From Candidatus Berkiella aquae (GTDB lineage Bacteria; Pseudomonadota; Gammaproteobacteria; Berkiellales; Berkiellaceae), in assembly GCF_001431295.2 (NCBI RefSeq), contig NZ_LKAJ02000001.1:1-64000 (forward strand): DNA of 64,000 nt. The letters are read 5' to 3'. The position numbers and the translations under genes were made by a program. The notes under the pieces were generated by a model. The model ran no database searches, was not told the origin of the DNA, and saw only the letters and a program-made list of their open reading frames with translations. This document shows positions 1 to 13,131 of the stretch, in pieces. The stretch's first letter is position 1; the number at the start of each line of letters is the position of its first letter.

Positions 1-1341
1 GTGAGTCAATCACTTTGGCAGCAATGTTTGCAGCGATTAAAAGAAGAAATTGCACAATCTGCATTCAATCAATGGATCAGCCCCCTGCAGGCAGAAGAAT
101 CAGGCACAGGGTTGACCTTGTGGGCGCCTAACCAATACGTCTTAGATGGCGTTACTCAGGATTATCTTGCCCGGATAGGCCAGATGTTGACAGAGCTCAA
201 TAGAGGCCAACAGCTGCGCGTTATGATAGGTATCGGTGAGCGTATGGTCGAACCTGTGGTTGAAGAGACAACACCAGCCAGCACGCAGCGACAGCCAACC
301 AGTGCTCCCAAAGTCTCGCATCAATGTAACTTAAACACGAATTTTGTCTTTGATAACTTCGTTGTTGGAAAATCTAACCAACTAGCTGAGGCTGCAGCAA
401 AGCAAGTCGCTGAAAATCCAGGTGGTGCTTATAATCCCTTATTCTTATATGGCGGAGTAGGGTTAGGCAAAACACACCTAATGCATGCCATTGGTAATGC
501 GATCACTGCCAATCGCAAAGGCGCTAATGTTATTTATCTACATTCTGAGCGTTTTGTGGCAGATATGGTTAAAGCCTTACAAAGTAATGCGATTAATGAA
601 TTTAAGCGTTTTTATCGTTCTGTTGATGCATTATTAATTGACGATATTCAATTTTTTGCGGGCAAAGAGCGATCACAAGAAGAATTCTTCCATACCTTTA
701 ATGCGCTCTTAGAAGGGCAACAACAAATTATTTTAACATCGGATAGATATCCTAAAGAAATCAACGGGATTGAAGAACGCTTACAATCTCGTTTTGGCTC
801 TGGCTTAACCGTTGCGATTGAACCACCCGAACTTGAGACACGCGTTGCCATTTTAATGAGCAAAGCAGAGCATAGTGGTATGGTGTTGCCACATGAAGTC
901 GCCTTTTTTATTGCTAAACGAATTCGCTCCAACGTGCGTGAATTAGAGGGCGCTTTAAAACGTATTGTGGCGAATGCCCAATTTACAGGTAGTGCGATAA
1001 CCTTAGAGTTTGTACAAGAAGCACTAAAAGATGTATTAGCGCTGCAAGATAAATTAGTTTCCATTGATAATATCTTACGAACCGTCGCAGAATATTACAA
1101 AATCAAAGTGGCGGATTTACTTTCTAAACGAAGAAATCGTTCCGTTGCAAGACCTCGTCAAGTTGCAATGTCGCTTTGTAAAGAATTAACAAATCACAGT
1201 TTGCCTGAAATTGGCGATGCTTTTGGTGGTCGAGATCATACAACGGTTTTACATGCATGTCGTACAATTAAGAAAATGCGTGAAACAGATGCTGATATTG
1301 GCGAAGATTTTTCTAATTTGATGCGTATTTTATCAACTTAA
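1..1341 (+). CDS. dnaA: Chromosomal replication initiator protein DnaA
   Basis: DnaA binds DnaA boxes at oriC, melts the origin as an ATP-bound oligomer and recruits the DnaB helicase. The 446-residue product opens with the conserved domain I pattern (SLWQQCL...[11 protein letters not shown]). The AAA+ domain has a Walker A (GGVGLGKTH, about residues 151-159) and a Walker B (LLIDDIQ, about 211-217). The C-terminal DNA-binding domain carries the DnaA signature [13 protein letters not shown] at about 411-423. The start is GTG at base 1, so the promoter and probably oriC lie to the left, outside the window. dnaN follows after 4 bp and is likely co-transcribed. Length and motifs are ordinary for the family. 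Confidence 0.98.
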   Translation: MSQSLWQQCLQRLKEEIAQSAFNQWISPLQAEESGTGLTLWAPNQYVLDGVTQDYLARIGQMLTELNRGQQLRVMIGIGERMVEPVVEETTPASTQRQPTSAPKVSHQCNLNTNFVFDNFVVGKSNQLAEAAAKQVAENPGGAYNPLFLYGGVGLGKTHLMHAIGNAITANRKGANVIYLHSERFVADMVKALQSNAINEFKRFYRSVDALLIDDIQFFAGKERSQEEFFHTFNALLEGQQQIILTSDRYPKEINGIEERLQSRFGSGLTVAIEPPELETRVAILMSKAEHSGMVLPHEVAFFIAKRIRSNVRELEGALKRIVANAQFTGSAITLEFVQEALKDVLALQDKLVSIDNILRTVAEYYKIKVADLLSKRRNRSVARPRQVAMSLCKELTNHSLPEIGDAFGGRDHTTVLHACRTIKKMRETDADIGEDFSNLMRILST

Positions 1342-1345
1342 CATT

Positions 1346-2467
1346 ATGCAATTTACTATCTCGCGAGAAGCGTTGTTAAAGCCATTATTACGCGTAGCAG
1401 GGGCTGTCGAAAAGCGACAAACTCTGCCTATTTTAGCGAATATTCTGGTTTCTGTAAAAAACCAGTTGTTATCGTTAACGGGCACTGATCTAGAAATTGA
1501 GATGATTGCTCGTATTCCATTGACGCAAGGATCAATGGGGGGCACAACAACGATCCCTGGAAAAAAATTGATAGATATTTGTAAAGCATTACCCGATTCT
1601 GCGCAGATTTCTTTTGAATTGACCGACAATAAAGTCGCTGTTCGCGCGAATCGTAGTCGCTTTGTTTTAGCCTGCATGCCAGGTGAAAATTTTCCCCGAG
1701 TAGAAGAGATGCCGGGGGATATAGAGCTATCCGTAGGGCAAGCAGTTATTCGTCAGTTACTTGACTTGTCAAGCTTCGCAATGGCACACCAAGACGTGCG
1801 TTATTATTTAAATGGTGTTTATTTAATTTTTTCCAACGATGAAATACGCGCGGTTGCAACCGATGGCCACCGCTTGGCAACCATGGCATTACCGATAAAA
1901 GCCCCGCATTTATCAGAAAATTTGGCGGTTATTGTTCCACGAAAAGCAATTTTGGAAATGCAGCGGTTATTCCAAGAGGGTGAAGAAGAAATTGGCTTGG
2001 TAATTGGGAAAAACCATTTACGCGCAGTCATGATGCATTCGAGTTTTATTACGAAGCTGATAGAAGGAAAATTCCCAGATTATCGTCGAGTGATGCCAAC
2101 CAATCCAACAGGATATCAAGTGGTTGTTGCCCGCGAACCGTTAAGACAAGCATTATTGCGCGTTTCCGCGCTATTTTCTGATAAATTTCGTGGTGTGGGG
2201 CTACAATTCTCATCGCAGCTACTGAGAATCGTAGCTGTGACTGCAGATAAAGACGAAGTAGAAGATGAAGTCGAAATTCCTTATGACGGCCCCAGCATGG
2301 AAATTGGCGTTAATGCGAGCTATATCATCGAATTCCTCAGTATTATTAAAACAGAGCAAGTGAAAGTAACCTTTTCAGATCCTAGCCAAGTGGTATTATT
2401 TGAAACGCAAGAACAAGGTGTCGATCGGGTTGGGTTACAGTATGTTGTAATGCCAATGCGCCTATAG
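1346..2467 (+). CDS. dnaN: DNA polymerase III beta sliding clamp
   Basis: The beta clamp encircles DNA as a dimer and tethers Pol III and other polymerases. The 373-residue product matches the usual three-fold repeated clamp fold: it starts MQFTISREALLKPL, has the internal motif ATDGHRLA, and ends in YVVMPMRL as gammaproteobacterial clamps do. It begins 4 bp after dnaA, which supports a dnaA-dnaN-recF operon. Nothing is unusual in length or sequence. Confidence 0.98.
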   Translation: MQFTISREALLKPLLRVAGAVEKRQTLPILANILVSVKNQLLSLTGTDLEIEMIARIPLTQGSMGGTTTIPGKKLIDICKALPDSAQISFELTDNKVAVRANRSRFVLACMPGENFPRVEEMPGDIELSVGQAVIRQLLDLSSFAMAHQDVRYYLNGVYLIFSNDEIRAVATDGHRLATMALPIKAPHLSENLAVIVPRKAILEMQRLFQEGEEEIGLVIGKNHLRAVMMHSSFITKLIEGKFPDYRRVMPTNPTGYQVVVAREPLRQALLRVSALFSDKFRGVGLQFSSQLLRIVAVTADKDEVEDEVEIPYDGPSMEIGVNASYIIEFLSIIKTEQVKVTFSDPSQVVLFETQEQGVDRVGLQYVVMPMRL

Positions 2468-2536
2468 CGCTTTACTCAATACTCGCATTAGTGCTCAGAA
2501 AGGCTCTTGGCTGGAGTGGAAAGTACAGGAGTATAA

Positions 2537-3637
2537 ATGAAATTAAATCGTCTCCATATCCATTCTGTACGTAATCTACAAGAAATTATTCTTCATCTAC
2601 ATCCACAATTTAATGTTTTTACCGGACATAATGGCAGTGGCAAAACTAGTGTTTTAGAAGCAATTCACTTGTTGGGGGTGGGGCGATCGTTTCGAGCACG
2701 GCAGATCCATTCAATAATTACTTACCAGCAAGCGAGGCTCGCTTGTTTTGGCGAGATTATGGATCTTGCTGGGAGTAAATTTTCAGTAGGAATTGAAAAA
2801 TTTCGTCAAGGTGAAGTGATTTGCAAGGTGCGGGGGGAAATTTGTACGCGAATGTCAGAGTTTGCAACTGTCTTGCCCTTACAGCTCATTACCCCAGAAG
2901 CTTTTAAAGTGCTTCATGCAGGCTCTGAAGAACGTCGTAAGCTCCTAGACTGGGGGGTGTTCCACGTGGAACCTCGATTTGGCCAGACATGCCAGCGCTA
3001 TTTACGCCTCTTAAAGCAACGTAATGCAGCCCTTAAGCAGGCTGTTCCGTCACAACTGGCGGCATGGGACCATGATTTGGCGCAAGTAGGGGAGCAATTG
3101 GCTCAGTATCGACAGCAATACTTACTTGAGCTGATGCCTTTCCTGCTAGCCATGCAAGAGAAACTATTGCCGAGTTGTCTACCCATCCAGACCCAGTATG
3201 TTGCTGGTTGGGACACGCATTTATCCCTGGCAGACGCTCTAGCAAAGGCTTTAAGCCAAGATAGGCGCTATGGCTATACCAGTGTTGGTCCACATCGCGC
3301 TGATATCTTAATGACGTTGGAAGGGTTCCCTGTAGGGCAGGTATTATCTCGTGGGCAGCAGAAGCTATGGATTACGGCGCTTTATCTTGCTCAAGCGGAG
3401 CATTTGGCGGCTTGTCATGGAAAGCGTTGCCTCTATTTACTCGATGATTTGACCTCAGAGCTTGATGTGGCCAATCAACAGCGTCTTTTACAGCTCTTAG
3501 ATGCGCAAGGACACCAGGTCTTTTTGACCGGGGTAACCGCAAAGGACTGGCAAGAAGTTATACCGCCTGAGCGCCGCAAAATGTTCCACGTGGAACAAGG
3601 AACCCTTTGCTCTCTCGAAGACGCCATCCCTGCCTGA
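2537..3637 (+). CDS. recF: DNA replication and repair protein RecF
   Basis: RecF is the SMC-like ATPase that helps RecO and RecR load RecA at single-strand gaps. The 366-residue product has the N-terminal Walker A GHNGSGKTS (about residues 31-39), the ABC signature region LSRGQQKL and the Walker B LLDDLTSELD near residue 301. It starts with ATG 69 bp after dnaN, behind AGGAG. Two parS-type palindromes lie inside its codons, at 2958-2973 and 3582-3597. Both encode the tetrapeptide FHVE, so these codons appear to serve both the protein and the partition system. Confidence 0.97.
   Translation: MKLNRLHIHSVRNLQEIILHLHPQFNVFTGHNGSGKTSVLEAIHLLGVGRSFRARQIHSIITYQQARLACFGEIMDLAGSKFSVGIEKFRQGEVICKVRGEICTRMSEFATVLPLQLITPEAFKVLHAGSEERRKLLDWGVFHVEPRFGQTCQRYLRLLKQRNAALKQAVPSQLAAWDHDLAQVGEQLAQYRQQYLLELMPFLLAMQEKLLPSCLPIQTQYVAGWDTHLSLADALAKALSQDRRYGYTSVGPHRADILMTLEGFPVGQVLSRGQQKLWITALYLAQAEHLAACHGKRCLYLLDDLTSELDVANQQRLLQLLDAQGHQVFLTGVTAKDWQEVIPPERRKMFHVEQGTLCSLEDAIPA
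2958..2973. other. parS-type centromere site 1 (inside recF)
   Basis: The 16-mer TGTTCCACGTGGAACC matches the bacterial parS consensus, a near-perfect palindrome around CACGTG that ParB recognises. The core TTCCACGTGGAA is perfectly palindromic, and only the last base breaks full symmetry. It lies in recF codons for VFHVEP. parS sites cluster near oriC in most bacteria, which fits this location 3 kb from dnaA. Confidence 0.85.
3582..3597. other. parS-type centromere site 2 (inside recF 3' end)
   Basis: TGTTCCACGTGGAACA is a perfect 16-bp palindrome of the parS class, located in the last codons of recF (MFHVEQ). From memory, a FHVE motif near the RecF C-terminus recurs in other gammaproteobacteria, which would imply that this embedded site is conserved. 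Confidence 0.88.
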
Positions 3638-3663
3638 GTTCCCAAGAAAGGACATAAAGAACC

Positions 3664-4440
3664 TCATCGGCAACTGTCTAAGTAAATGCAGGCTAGGTGC
3701 CCTCCAAAGTCACCCAACCCTTGATGGAATGAGCGCCTACAGCTGTAAAACAGATCGTCGTGTGTATAGGTGTCGAGAGTAATACAGGCGATTTGCCCAA
3801 GCGCAAGGCGCTTTAAGCGCATCTGGATATAGCCTGGTAAATCAAATAGCCAATGTTGTGGCTTCAAGGTCGGGAGGAAGAAGATTTGATTGTTAGGATC
3901 GCTCTCTAGGAACTGTTGAATGAAAGGTTCACTGACTTCATAGCTTGCTTGGGCAATACCTGGGCCAATAACGGCCGTCATGTGCGCCGCACGGGCTCCA
4001 AGAGACAACATTTGTTGCAAGGTTGCCTCTACAATCCCGCCCAATGCACTGCGCCAGCCAGCATGGGCTAATCCAATGACTCGGGCGTTCGGATCGGCCA
4101 ATAAAATAGTAGGGCAATCCGCGCTATCGGCGCCCAGTACAACCTGAGGATGATTGGTAATGATAGCATCTGCTTGTGGCATAGCCTGCCCAGGCTTTTC
4201 AATAATCACAGCCAGGTTGGCATGTTGGGCATCGTAACTTGCTAGCGTTGAATGTTGGAGCCCAAGATGAGCAAGCGCACGTTTTTGATTCTCAATAACA
4301 TGCTTTGGATCATCCCCTGATGCGAGATTGCAATTTAAGCCTTGATAGATACCGGTGCTTACGCCTCCTTGACGCGTGAAGAATGCATGGCCAATACCTT
4401 CAAACTGTTTTAAGAGCGGGTTTTGAATCGTTTTGAGCAT
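3664..4440 (-). CDS. pgeF: Laccase-domain (polyphenol oxidase family) protein, PgeF/YfiH-like
   Basis: This family was called multicopper polyphenol oxidase; E. coli YfiH is now linked to removal of misincorporated L-Ser from peptidoglycan precursors, and other members cleave nucleosides. The 258-residue product shows the family blocks: GHAFFTRQGGVSTGIYQGLN near the N-terminus, then GADSADCPTILLAD, then HAGWRSALGGI, which supplies the Cys and His metal ligands, and a C-terminal SCRRS motif. It sits reversed between recF and gyrB and converges on recF with a 26-bp gap. Start is the ATG at 4440. The exact substrate cannot be told from sequence. Confidence 0.9.
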   Translation of the reverse strand: MLKTIQNPLLKQFEGIGHAFFTRQGGVSTGIYQGLNCNLASGDDPKHVIENQKRALAHLGLQHSTLASYDAQHANLAVIIEKPGQAMPQADAIITNHPQVVLGADSADCPTILLADPNARVIGLAHAGWRSALGGIVEATLQQMLSLGARAAHMTAVIGPGIAQASYEVSEPFIQQFLESDPNNQIFFLPTLKPQHWLFDLPGYIQMRLKRLALGQIACITLDTYTHDDLFYSCRRSFHQGLGDFGGHLACIYLDSCR

Positions 4441-7122
<2,682 letters not shown>

Positions 7123-7127
7123 TTTAT

Positions 7128-7195
7128 AGAACGTTCCTTTTTGGCCTATTTTGAACAAAAAATGGGTCAAAAAGGGGCAAGAACGTTCTTTTTTT
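7128..7195 (+). terminator. Rho-independent terminator after gyrB
   Basis: AGAACGTTC at 7128-7136 pairs with GAACGTTCT at 7181-7189. The inner arms CCTTTTTGGCC and GGGTCAAAAAGG also pair, giving a long imperfect hairpin followed directly by a run of seven T. It sits between the convergent gyrB and plsC genes. Confidence 0.8.
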
Positions 7196-7234
7196 GTTCA
7201 AAATAAGCCAACGATAAATACCATTTATTATTTG

Positions 7235-7939
7235 TCATTTAACTGGCAAGCTTGTCATCGTGGTTTCAATCCATTCTCTGGCTTTATCATGGATCTCATC
7301 CGCGGTTAAATTATCAGCTTTTATTTCTGGCCCAATCACGACATGAATGATGCCGGGTTTCTTCACAAAGGCTTTTCTTGGCCATAAAACGCCCGCATTA
7401 TGGGCAATAGGTACCACCGAAAAGCCGGTTTCTTTTGCCAATACGGCTCCGCTTCTTGAATAGCGCCCGGATTTTCCGACGGCTATACGTGAGCCTTCTG
7501 GGAAGATAACCACCCAACGACCTTGTTGTAGGCGTGTTTTGCCCTGTTCTAATAGCTGCTTAATCGAGCTCGATTTTTCTCTATCAATCGCAATGGGTTC
7601 GATCAAGCGCAATGCCCAACCGAAGAAAGGGATCGTTAAAAGCTGTTTTTTAAGTACCCAGGTTTGTTGTCCCAAAATGGTTTGCAGAAAAAGGGTTTCC
7701 CAAGTCGATTGATGCTTACAAAGAACAACCGCATTTTTATGGGGAAGATTCTCAAGTCCTGTGATTTCATATTGAATACCACAAACTATTTTTGCCCACC
7801 AAATAATAAAATGAGACCAAGAGGTGATAACACGATAACGTATTGCATAGGGGCAAAAAAACAAGAGCATTCCAATTGTTGCAAGGATAATCGCGCTGAG
7901 AATCTGTCCTACAGCAAACAAGAGTGATCTCAAAAACAA
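7235..7939 (-). CDS. plsC: 1-acyl-sn-glycerol-3-phosphate acyltransferase
   Basis: Members acylate lysophosphatidic acid (or related lysolipids) at the inner membrane during phospholipid synthesis. The 234-residue product has an N-terminal hydrophobic segment (about residues 5-30), then KHQSTWE at about 73-79 (the HX4D/E catalytic motif, here with E), AIDRE, and FPEGSR near 145. VVPIAHNAG follows. The KHQSTWE variant is the form usual in this gammaproteobacterial subfamily. It is the last gene of a minus-strand run behind gmhB with a 20-bp gap. The acyl acceptor is inferred from the family only. Confidence 0.9.
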   Translation of the reverse strand: MFLRSLLFAVGQILSAIILATIGMLLFFCPYAIRYRVITSWSHFIIWWAKIVCGIQYEITGLENLPHKNAVVLCKHQSTWETLFLQTILGQQTWVLKKQLLTIPFFGWALRLIEPIAIDREKSSSIKQLLEQGKTRLQQGRWVVIFPEGSRIAVGKSGRYSRSGAVLAKETGFSVVPIAHNAGVLWPRKAFVKKPGIIHVVIGPEIKADNLTADEIHDKAREWIETTMTSLPVK

Positions 7940-7959
7940 AATAATACGCGCTCCTTAAA

Positions 7960-8493
7960 TCATGAATTTTTCAATGTTTTAGCGAAAGCTAATAAATTAT
8001 CAAAGTGAGCAAAATCAAAAGCTGAATCGACTGATAATGCTTTGTGGCCATTACCGGTTAACACTAAAATCGGAACAGCGCCAGCACGATTAGCAGCGTC
8101 TAGATCACGATAAGAATCACCAACATAGGGAACGGTTGTTAGTGAGATCTGATAGTGTGCTGCTATTTGCTGTAATAAGCCCGGTTTGGGTTTGCGGCAA
8201 TCGCAATGATCATTGGGTCCGTGTGGGCAATAGAAAATGCTATCAATATGACCACCCACGGTTTTCGCGCTTAAGCGCATTTTATCGTGAATAGCGTTCA
8301 GGGTAGTTTCATCATAGAAACCGCGTGCTAACCCAGATTGGTTGGTCGCAACCGCAACGGTATAACCGAACTGATTTAATAGCGCGATGGCTTCTAAACT
8401 GCCAGGGATAGGATGCCATTCATCAACCGATTTAATGTAATCGGGGGAATCTTCATTGATAACCCCATCCCTGTCTAAAATGATTAATTTCAT
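7960..8493 (-). CDS. gmhB: D-glycero-beta-D-manno-heptose-1,7-bisphosphate 7-phosphatase
   Basis: GmhB is a HAD-family phosphatase in ADP-heptose synthesis for the lipopolysaccharide inner core. The 177-residue product has the HAD nucleophile motif DRDGVIN at residues 7-13, motif II (VATNQSGLARG), a zinc-binding cluster (CPHGPNDHCDCRKPKPG) and motif IV (VGDSYRDLDAA). The length is normal. The ATG overlaps the glyS stop by 4 bp, so it is translationally coupled to the glycyl-tRNA synthetase genes, an arrangement known from other gammaproteobacteria. Confidence 0.95.
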   Translation of the reverse strand: MKLIILDRDGVINEDSPDYIKSVDEWHPIPGSLEAIALLNQFGYTVAVATNQSGLARGFYDETTLNAIHDKMRLSAKTVGGHIDSIFYCPHGPNDHCDCRKPKPGLLQQIAAHYQISLTTVPYVGDSYRDLDAANRAGAVPILVLTGNGHKALSVDSAFDFAHFDNLLAFAKTLKNS

Positions 8494-10577
8494 AAGGCCA
8501 ATTTTGAAATATCAGCAATCTGCATAAATAGGGCTGATAAATGACCTAACAAGCGTATACGATTATTACGCAAATCGTCATCTTCACACATGACCATGAC
8601 TTGCGTGAAGAAATTATCAACCACTTGTTGCAAATTAGCGAGTTCAACTAGTGCTTCTTGATATTGACCTTCAGAAATCAGGGGAGCAGTTTGTCCTTTT
8701 AAAGCTTCTATTGCAAGGAACAGATCTTTTTCTGCGGGTTCGGCCAGTAAATCTTGATTGATTGGCGGAAGCTGTTGCAGATTAAAAAGAATGTTGGATT
8801 TTTGCAGAATATTTCGCACCCGTTTGTTAGCGCTGGCCAGATGTTCTGCTTGGGGTAATGTTTGAAAATGGCTAATTGCCAGAATGCGTTGACTACAATC
8901 ATAGGGCTCGGTTAAGCGATTTGCCATGACCGCTTCAATGGTTTGTGGGCTGATACCTTGTTCTTGATACCACGCTTTAAACCGTTCGAAGCAAAAATTA
9001 AGTACTTGTTGTACGACTTCTTCATCGAAGAGCCCGCCATAGCCATGGCGCGCAATTTGGCAGAGCTCCTCAAGATCTAAAGGCAGCTTTTTCTCAATTA
9101 AAATGCGCAAAATAGCTAATGCTTGACGACGTAATCCAAAAGGATCTTTATCACCACTGGGTAATTGCCCAATGCCGAAAATACCAATCAACGTATCAAG
9201 CCTGTCAGCGAGAGCAACACAGATCCCAGTGGGGGACTCAGGAAGCGAATCCTTTGCAAAACGGGGTAAATAGCTTTCTTGAATAGCGGTGCAAACTTCA
9301 ATGGGTTCGCCATCATTGCGAGCATAATAATTGCCCATAATGCCTTGTAATTCAGGAAATTCAAAAACCATTTCGGTCAGTAAATCGGCCTTGCATAATT
9401 TTCCTGCCGTTTCACATAATCTAGGGGATGCATCGATTAATTTGGCAATATGTCCTGCTAATTTAGAAATACGCTGTGATTTATCATACAAAGTACCTAG
9501 TTTTTTCTGGAAAATCATATTTTTTAGACCTTCCAGGCGTGAATTGAGCGGATGCTTTCTGTCTTGATCGTAGAAGAATTTCGCATCTGCAAGTCTTGCT
9601 TGCATCACGCGCTCATTGCCTATCCTGATATTATCAGGGGGAATCGCTTCAGTATTACTTACCAAGACAAAGGTATTTAATAATTTTCCAGAAGGATTTT
9701 TGATGGCAAAACATTTTTGATGATTTTGCATAGAAGAAATCAGCGCTTCTTGTGGCACTTCTAAAAATGCTTTATTAAACTCTGCAGATAAAGTAACAGG
9801 CCATTCGACTAAGCCGTTCACTTCATCTAGCAACTCAGGTTCAATCACCGTATTACCACCGTGATTTTTTCCGAGAAATTCAATCGTGTTTTTAATGATT
9901 TGCTTTCGTTCTTCAAAATCAGCAATGACTTTTGCGTCGCGTAGAATGGGTAAATACTCATCAGCATTGTTAATTAAAATCGCTTGCGGCGCATGCACGC
10001 GATGCCCGTGCGTATGTTGGGTTGCGTTGATACCCATGACTTTTATTGGCAAACCATTTGAGCCGTGAACGATAGTTAACCAATGAATGGGGCGTAAAAA
10101 TTCTAAGGTATTATCTCCCCAGCGCATCCGTTTTTTAGCAGGGATTTCATTAATCGCTTTTTCGATAATGGCTGGCAAAATATGTTCTAAAGGCATACCG
10201 CCTTCTTGTTGTTCAAATACCAACCAAGAACCTTGTGGTGATTCCAAGACTTTTAATTGTTCGATAGACACTTTACAGCTTTTGGCAAAGCCTAAAGCGG
10301 CAGGTGTTGGATTACCACTTGCATCATAAGCATTGGCAATCGCAGGCCCGCGTTTTTGCACAAGGCGTTGTGGCTGGGTTGCAGGAACATCCTGTAAACG
10401 TGCCGAAATTCGCCGTGGCGTCACAAAATGTTCAACCTTACTATAGGTGATACCTGCATCTGTTAATCCTTGCGCTAACACTTTAGAAAAAGTGCCTGAT
10501 AATTTGCTTAAGTGATGTGGTGGGAGTTCTTCCGTTCCAATTTCAATTAAGAGTGTTGCTAACCCAGTATTAGGCAT
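8490..10577 (-). CDS. glyS: Glycyl-tRNA synthetase beta subunit
   Basis: GlyS is the tRNA-binding subunit of the bacterial alpha2beta2 glycyl-tRNA synthetase. The 695-residue product begins with the typical [12 protein letters not shown], carries [22 protein letters not shown] and [19 protein letters not shown], and ends in the anticodon-binding-like domain ([18 protein letters not shown]). The length is close to the E. coli protein. The start overlaps the glyQ end by 8 bp, and its own end overlaps gmhB by 4 bp, so glyQ-glyS-gmhB reads as one operon. Confidence 0.97.
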   Translation of the reverse strand: MPNTGLATLLIEIGTEELPPHHLSKLSGTFSKVLAQGLTDAGITYSKVEHFVTPRRISARLQDVPATQPQRLVQKRGPAIANAYDASGNPTPAALGFAKSCKVSIEQLKVLESPQGSWLVFEQQEGGMPLEHILPAIIEKAINEIPAKKRMRWGDNTLEFLRPIHWLTIVHGSNGLPIKVMGINATQHTHGHRVHAPQAILINNADEYLPILRDAKVIADFEERKQIIKNTIEFLGKNHGGNTVIEPELLDEVNGLVEWPVTLSAEFNKAFLEVPQEALISSMQNHQKCFAIKNPSGKLLNTFVLVSNTEAIPPDNIRIGNERVMQARLADAKFFYDQDRKHPLNSRLEGLKNMIFQKKLGTLYDKSQRISKLAGHIAKLIDASPRLCETAGKLCKADLLTEMVFEFPELQGIMGNYYARNDGEPIEVCTAIQESYLPRFAKDSLPESPTGICVALADRLDTLIGIFGIGQLPSGDKDPFGLRRQALAILRILIEKKLPLDLEELCQIARHGYGGLFDEEVVQQVLNFCFERFKAWYQEQGISPQTIEAVMANRLTEPYDCSQRILAISHFQTLPQAEHLASANKRVRNILQKSNILFNLQQLPPINQDLLAEPAEKDLFLAIEALKGQTAPLISEGQYQEALVELANLQQVVDNFFTQVMVMCEDDDLRNNRIRLLGHLSALFMQIADISKLAL

Positions 10578-11493
10578 AAGAGTTCTCTTCTTTTTGTTTT
10601 GCTAAAGGGAATCCGAGCTTTTCTCGGGCGGCATAATAAGCAGCAGCGACATCACGCGCGAGTGTTCTAACGCGCAAAATATAGCGCTGTCTTTCTGTCA
10701 CCGCGATGGCGCTTCTGGCATCGAGAAGATTAAAGGTATGTGAGGCTTTTAAAACCATTTCGTAAGCCGGTAATGGTAAATTGGCAGCAATTAATTTTTG
10801 GCATTCTTTTTCATAGTCATCAAAATGGGTGAAGAGCATCTCGGTATTGGCTAATTCGAAATTGTATTCTGACATTTCGACTTCATTTTGATGAAAGACA
10901 TCACCATAGGTGACATCGCCTAAAGGGGTTTTTGCCCACAACAAATCAAACATACTATTTTTGTTTTGAATATGCATGGCCAAGCGTTCAAGGCCATAAG
11001 CTAATTCACCCATCACCGGTTTGCATTCTAAACCGCCCACTTGTTGGAAATAGGTAAATTGAATGGTTTCCATGCCGTTAAGCCAAACTTCCCAGCCTAA
11101 GCCCCAGGCTCCCAGCGTGGGTGATTCCCAGTTATCTTCAACAAAACGAATATCATTTTCTTTAGGATCGATACCAATTGCCTGCAGTGACTCGACGCAT
11201 AATGCTTGAATTTCAAGCGGCGAGGGTTTTAATACCACCTGATATTGATGAAATAATTGGGTGCGATTGGGGTTATCGCCATAGCGGCCATCGGTTGGAC
11301 GCCGACTAGGTTGCACATGGGCGGCAAACCATGGCTCAGGACCAATTGCGCGCAAGAAGGTACCTGGATGAAAGGTGCCTGCGCCCACTTCCATGTCTAA
11401 TGGTTGTAGGATAACGCAACCTTGTTTGGCCCAAAATCGATGCAGGGTTTGAATTATTTCAGCAAATGTATAGGGTCGTTGAATTTCTGTCAT
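10570..11493 (-). CDS. glyQ: Glycyl-tRNA synthetase alpha subunit
   Basis: GlyQ is the catalytic class II synthetase subunit that activates glycine. The 307-residue product has [52 protein letters not shown] and [11 protein letters not shown], all near-invariant in the family. It is first in the glyQ-glyS-gmhB operon. The 168 bp upstream (11494-11661) hold no gene and presumably the promoter; I could not assign its boxes. Confidence 0.98.
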   Translation of the reverse strand: MTEIQRPYTFAEIIQTLHRFWAKQGCVILQPLDMEVGAGTFHPGTFLRAIGPEPWFAAHVQPSRRPTDGRYGDNPNRTQLFHQYQVVLKPSPLEIQALCVESLQAIGIDPKENDIRFVEDNWESPTLGAWGLGWEVWLNGMETIQFTYFQQVGGLECKPVMGELAYGLERLAMHIQNKNSMFDLLWAKTPLGDVTYGDVFHQNEVEMSEYNFELANTEMLFTHFDDYEKECQKLIAANLPLPAYEMVLKASHTFNLLDARSAIAVTERQRYILRVRTLARDVAAAYYAAREKLGFPLAKQKEENSYA

Positions 11494-11661
11494 TCAGAGT
11501 AACCTTGGCAGAGAATAAACTGGAAAATGCCAAATAGTATACACCGGCTCTTAAGCTGTGGGTATTGAATATAAGTAATATGTTAACTAAATAACACTTT
11601 ATTAAATATCGAATATTCACTCGCTGACAAAGAAGTATCAAGAAGACTACCCAGACCCTTG

Positions 11662-13110
11662 CTAACGGCGCCAGAAAGTCGGTGATAGCAGGACGAGGAT
11701 TGTAAAGATCTCAAGACGTCCTGCTAGCATCGCAAAACTCAAGATCCATTTTGCAGGGGAGCTTAAGGTTGAAAAATCGCTCGCAACACGGCCAAGCCCG
11801 GGGCCTGAATTAGAAATAGTGACCAATAAGGCGGAATAGGCGGTAAAAAAATCTTGTTCAACCATTAATAGTAAAAGCAATAAAACAATAAATATCACAA
11901 AATAAATAGCGAAGAATCCCCAAATGGCTTCAATAACGCGGGATGAAATCGCTTTTTCACCTAATTTAATAACATATTGCCCATGGGGATGAACTAAGCG
12001 TTTAATTTCTCGCGTCCCTTGTTTTTGTAACAGCAATACCCGAATGATTTTTACGCCACCGGTGGTTGAACCGGCACAGCCCCCTATTACGCCACAAAAT
12101 AGGAGCAACAAACCGACAAATAAGGGCCATAAAGAAAAATCGGTGGATAGGAAACCGGTGGTGGTTGAAAGCGAGACGGCTTGAAAAAGGGCATCGAATA
12201 GCAAATCAGGGGATTTATTATTATCAGCGGCAATGACTAAAAACACCCACACTAAAATGGTGGCACTTAAAATGATTTTAGCAAATAATCTAAATTCAGG
12301 ATCATTAAAATAAATCCGCAATTTTTGATTTTTTAGCATTAAGTAATGTAAATTAAAACTAATCGCACCTAATATCATAAAAATGATAGCCACACATTCA
12401 ATGGCTTCACTTTGATAGAATCCAAGACTTTGATCGTGGGTTGAAAAACCACCGGTTGAAACGGTGCTAAAGCTATGAACAATCGCATCAAAACAAGGCA
12501 TGCCCGCTAGCCAATAACAAAGTGCACAGGTGATGGTCATGCCAACATAAAGCAACCAAATGGCTTTAGCCGATTGAGTAATTCGTGGCGTTAATTTGTC
12601 ATCTTTAACAGGGCCTGTAATTTCCGTGCGAAAAAGCTGCATCCCACCAATGCCTAAAGCAGGTAAAATAGCCACCGCTAAAATAACAATACTAATACCG
12701 CCTAAAAACTGTAATTGCTGTCGATAATATAAAATAGAATGCGGTAAATGATCTAAATGATGAAAAATAGTTGAACCGGTTGTGGTAAAGCCCGAAACCG
12801 ATTCAAAAAAGGCGTCAGTAAACGATAAATCAGGATCGATATTCCAATAAAGGGGCAAGGCGCCAACAAAGCTTGCGGTTAACCAAAAAAGAAGCACAAT
12901 CAAAAAGCCATCGTGGGTTCGTAAAGGTTGAGCGCGGTTGCGAACAGGGAACCACAGCAAGAATCCCAATCCAAAAGTCACCGCAAACGATAAATGGAAA
13001 GTCAGGGTATAACCATCTTGATACCAGAGTTCAACAAAGAGTGGCGGAACGAAGGTAAGGCTCAACATCATGAGCAAAAGACCTAAAATTCTAAAATTTG
13101 CTACCGCCAT
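11662..13110 (-). CDS. trkH: Trk potassium uptake membrane subunit TrkH
   Basis: TrkH is the K+-translocating membrane protein of the Trk system, gated by TrkA. The 482-residue protein is highly hydrophobic with about ten membrane spans. It shows the selectivity-filter-like repeats (SGFTTTGST, STVSTGGFSTHD, LSTTTGFLSTD, SNSGPGLG) and the GGCAGSTTGGVKIIR block. It lies 21 bp downstream of trkA in the same direction, so the channel and its NAD-binding regulator are co-expressed. Confidence 0.96.
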   Translation of the reverse strand: MAVANFRILGLLLMMLSLTFVPPLFVELWYQDGYTLTFHLSFAVTFGLGFLLWFPVRNRAQPLRTHDGFLIVLLFWLTASFVGALPLYWNIDPDLSFTDAFFESVSGFTTTGSTIFHHLDHLPHSILYYRQQLQFLGGISIVILAVAILPALGIGGMQLFRTEITGPVKDDKLTPRITQSAKAIWLLYVGMTITCALCYWLAGMPCFDAIVHSFSTVSTGGFSTHDQSLGFYQSEAIECVAIIFMILGAISFNLHYLMLKNQKLRIYFNDPEFRLFAKIILSATILVWVFLVIAADNNKSPDLLFDALFQAVSLSTTTGFLSTDFSLWPLFVGLLLLFCGVIGGCAGSTTGGVKIIRVLLLQKQGTREIKRLVHPHGQYVIKLGEKAISSRVIEAIWGFFAIYFVIFIVLLLLLLMVEQDFFTAYSALLVTISNSGPGLGRVASDFSTLSSPAKWILSFAMLAGRLEIFTILVLLSPTFWRR

Positions 13111-13131
13111 AAAATGTGGTGCGCCTCTTTA

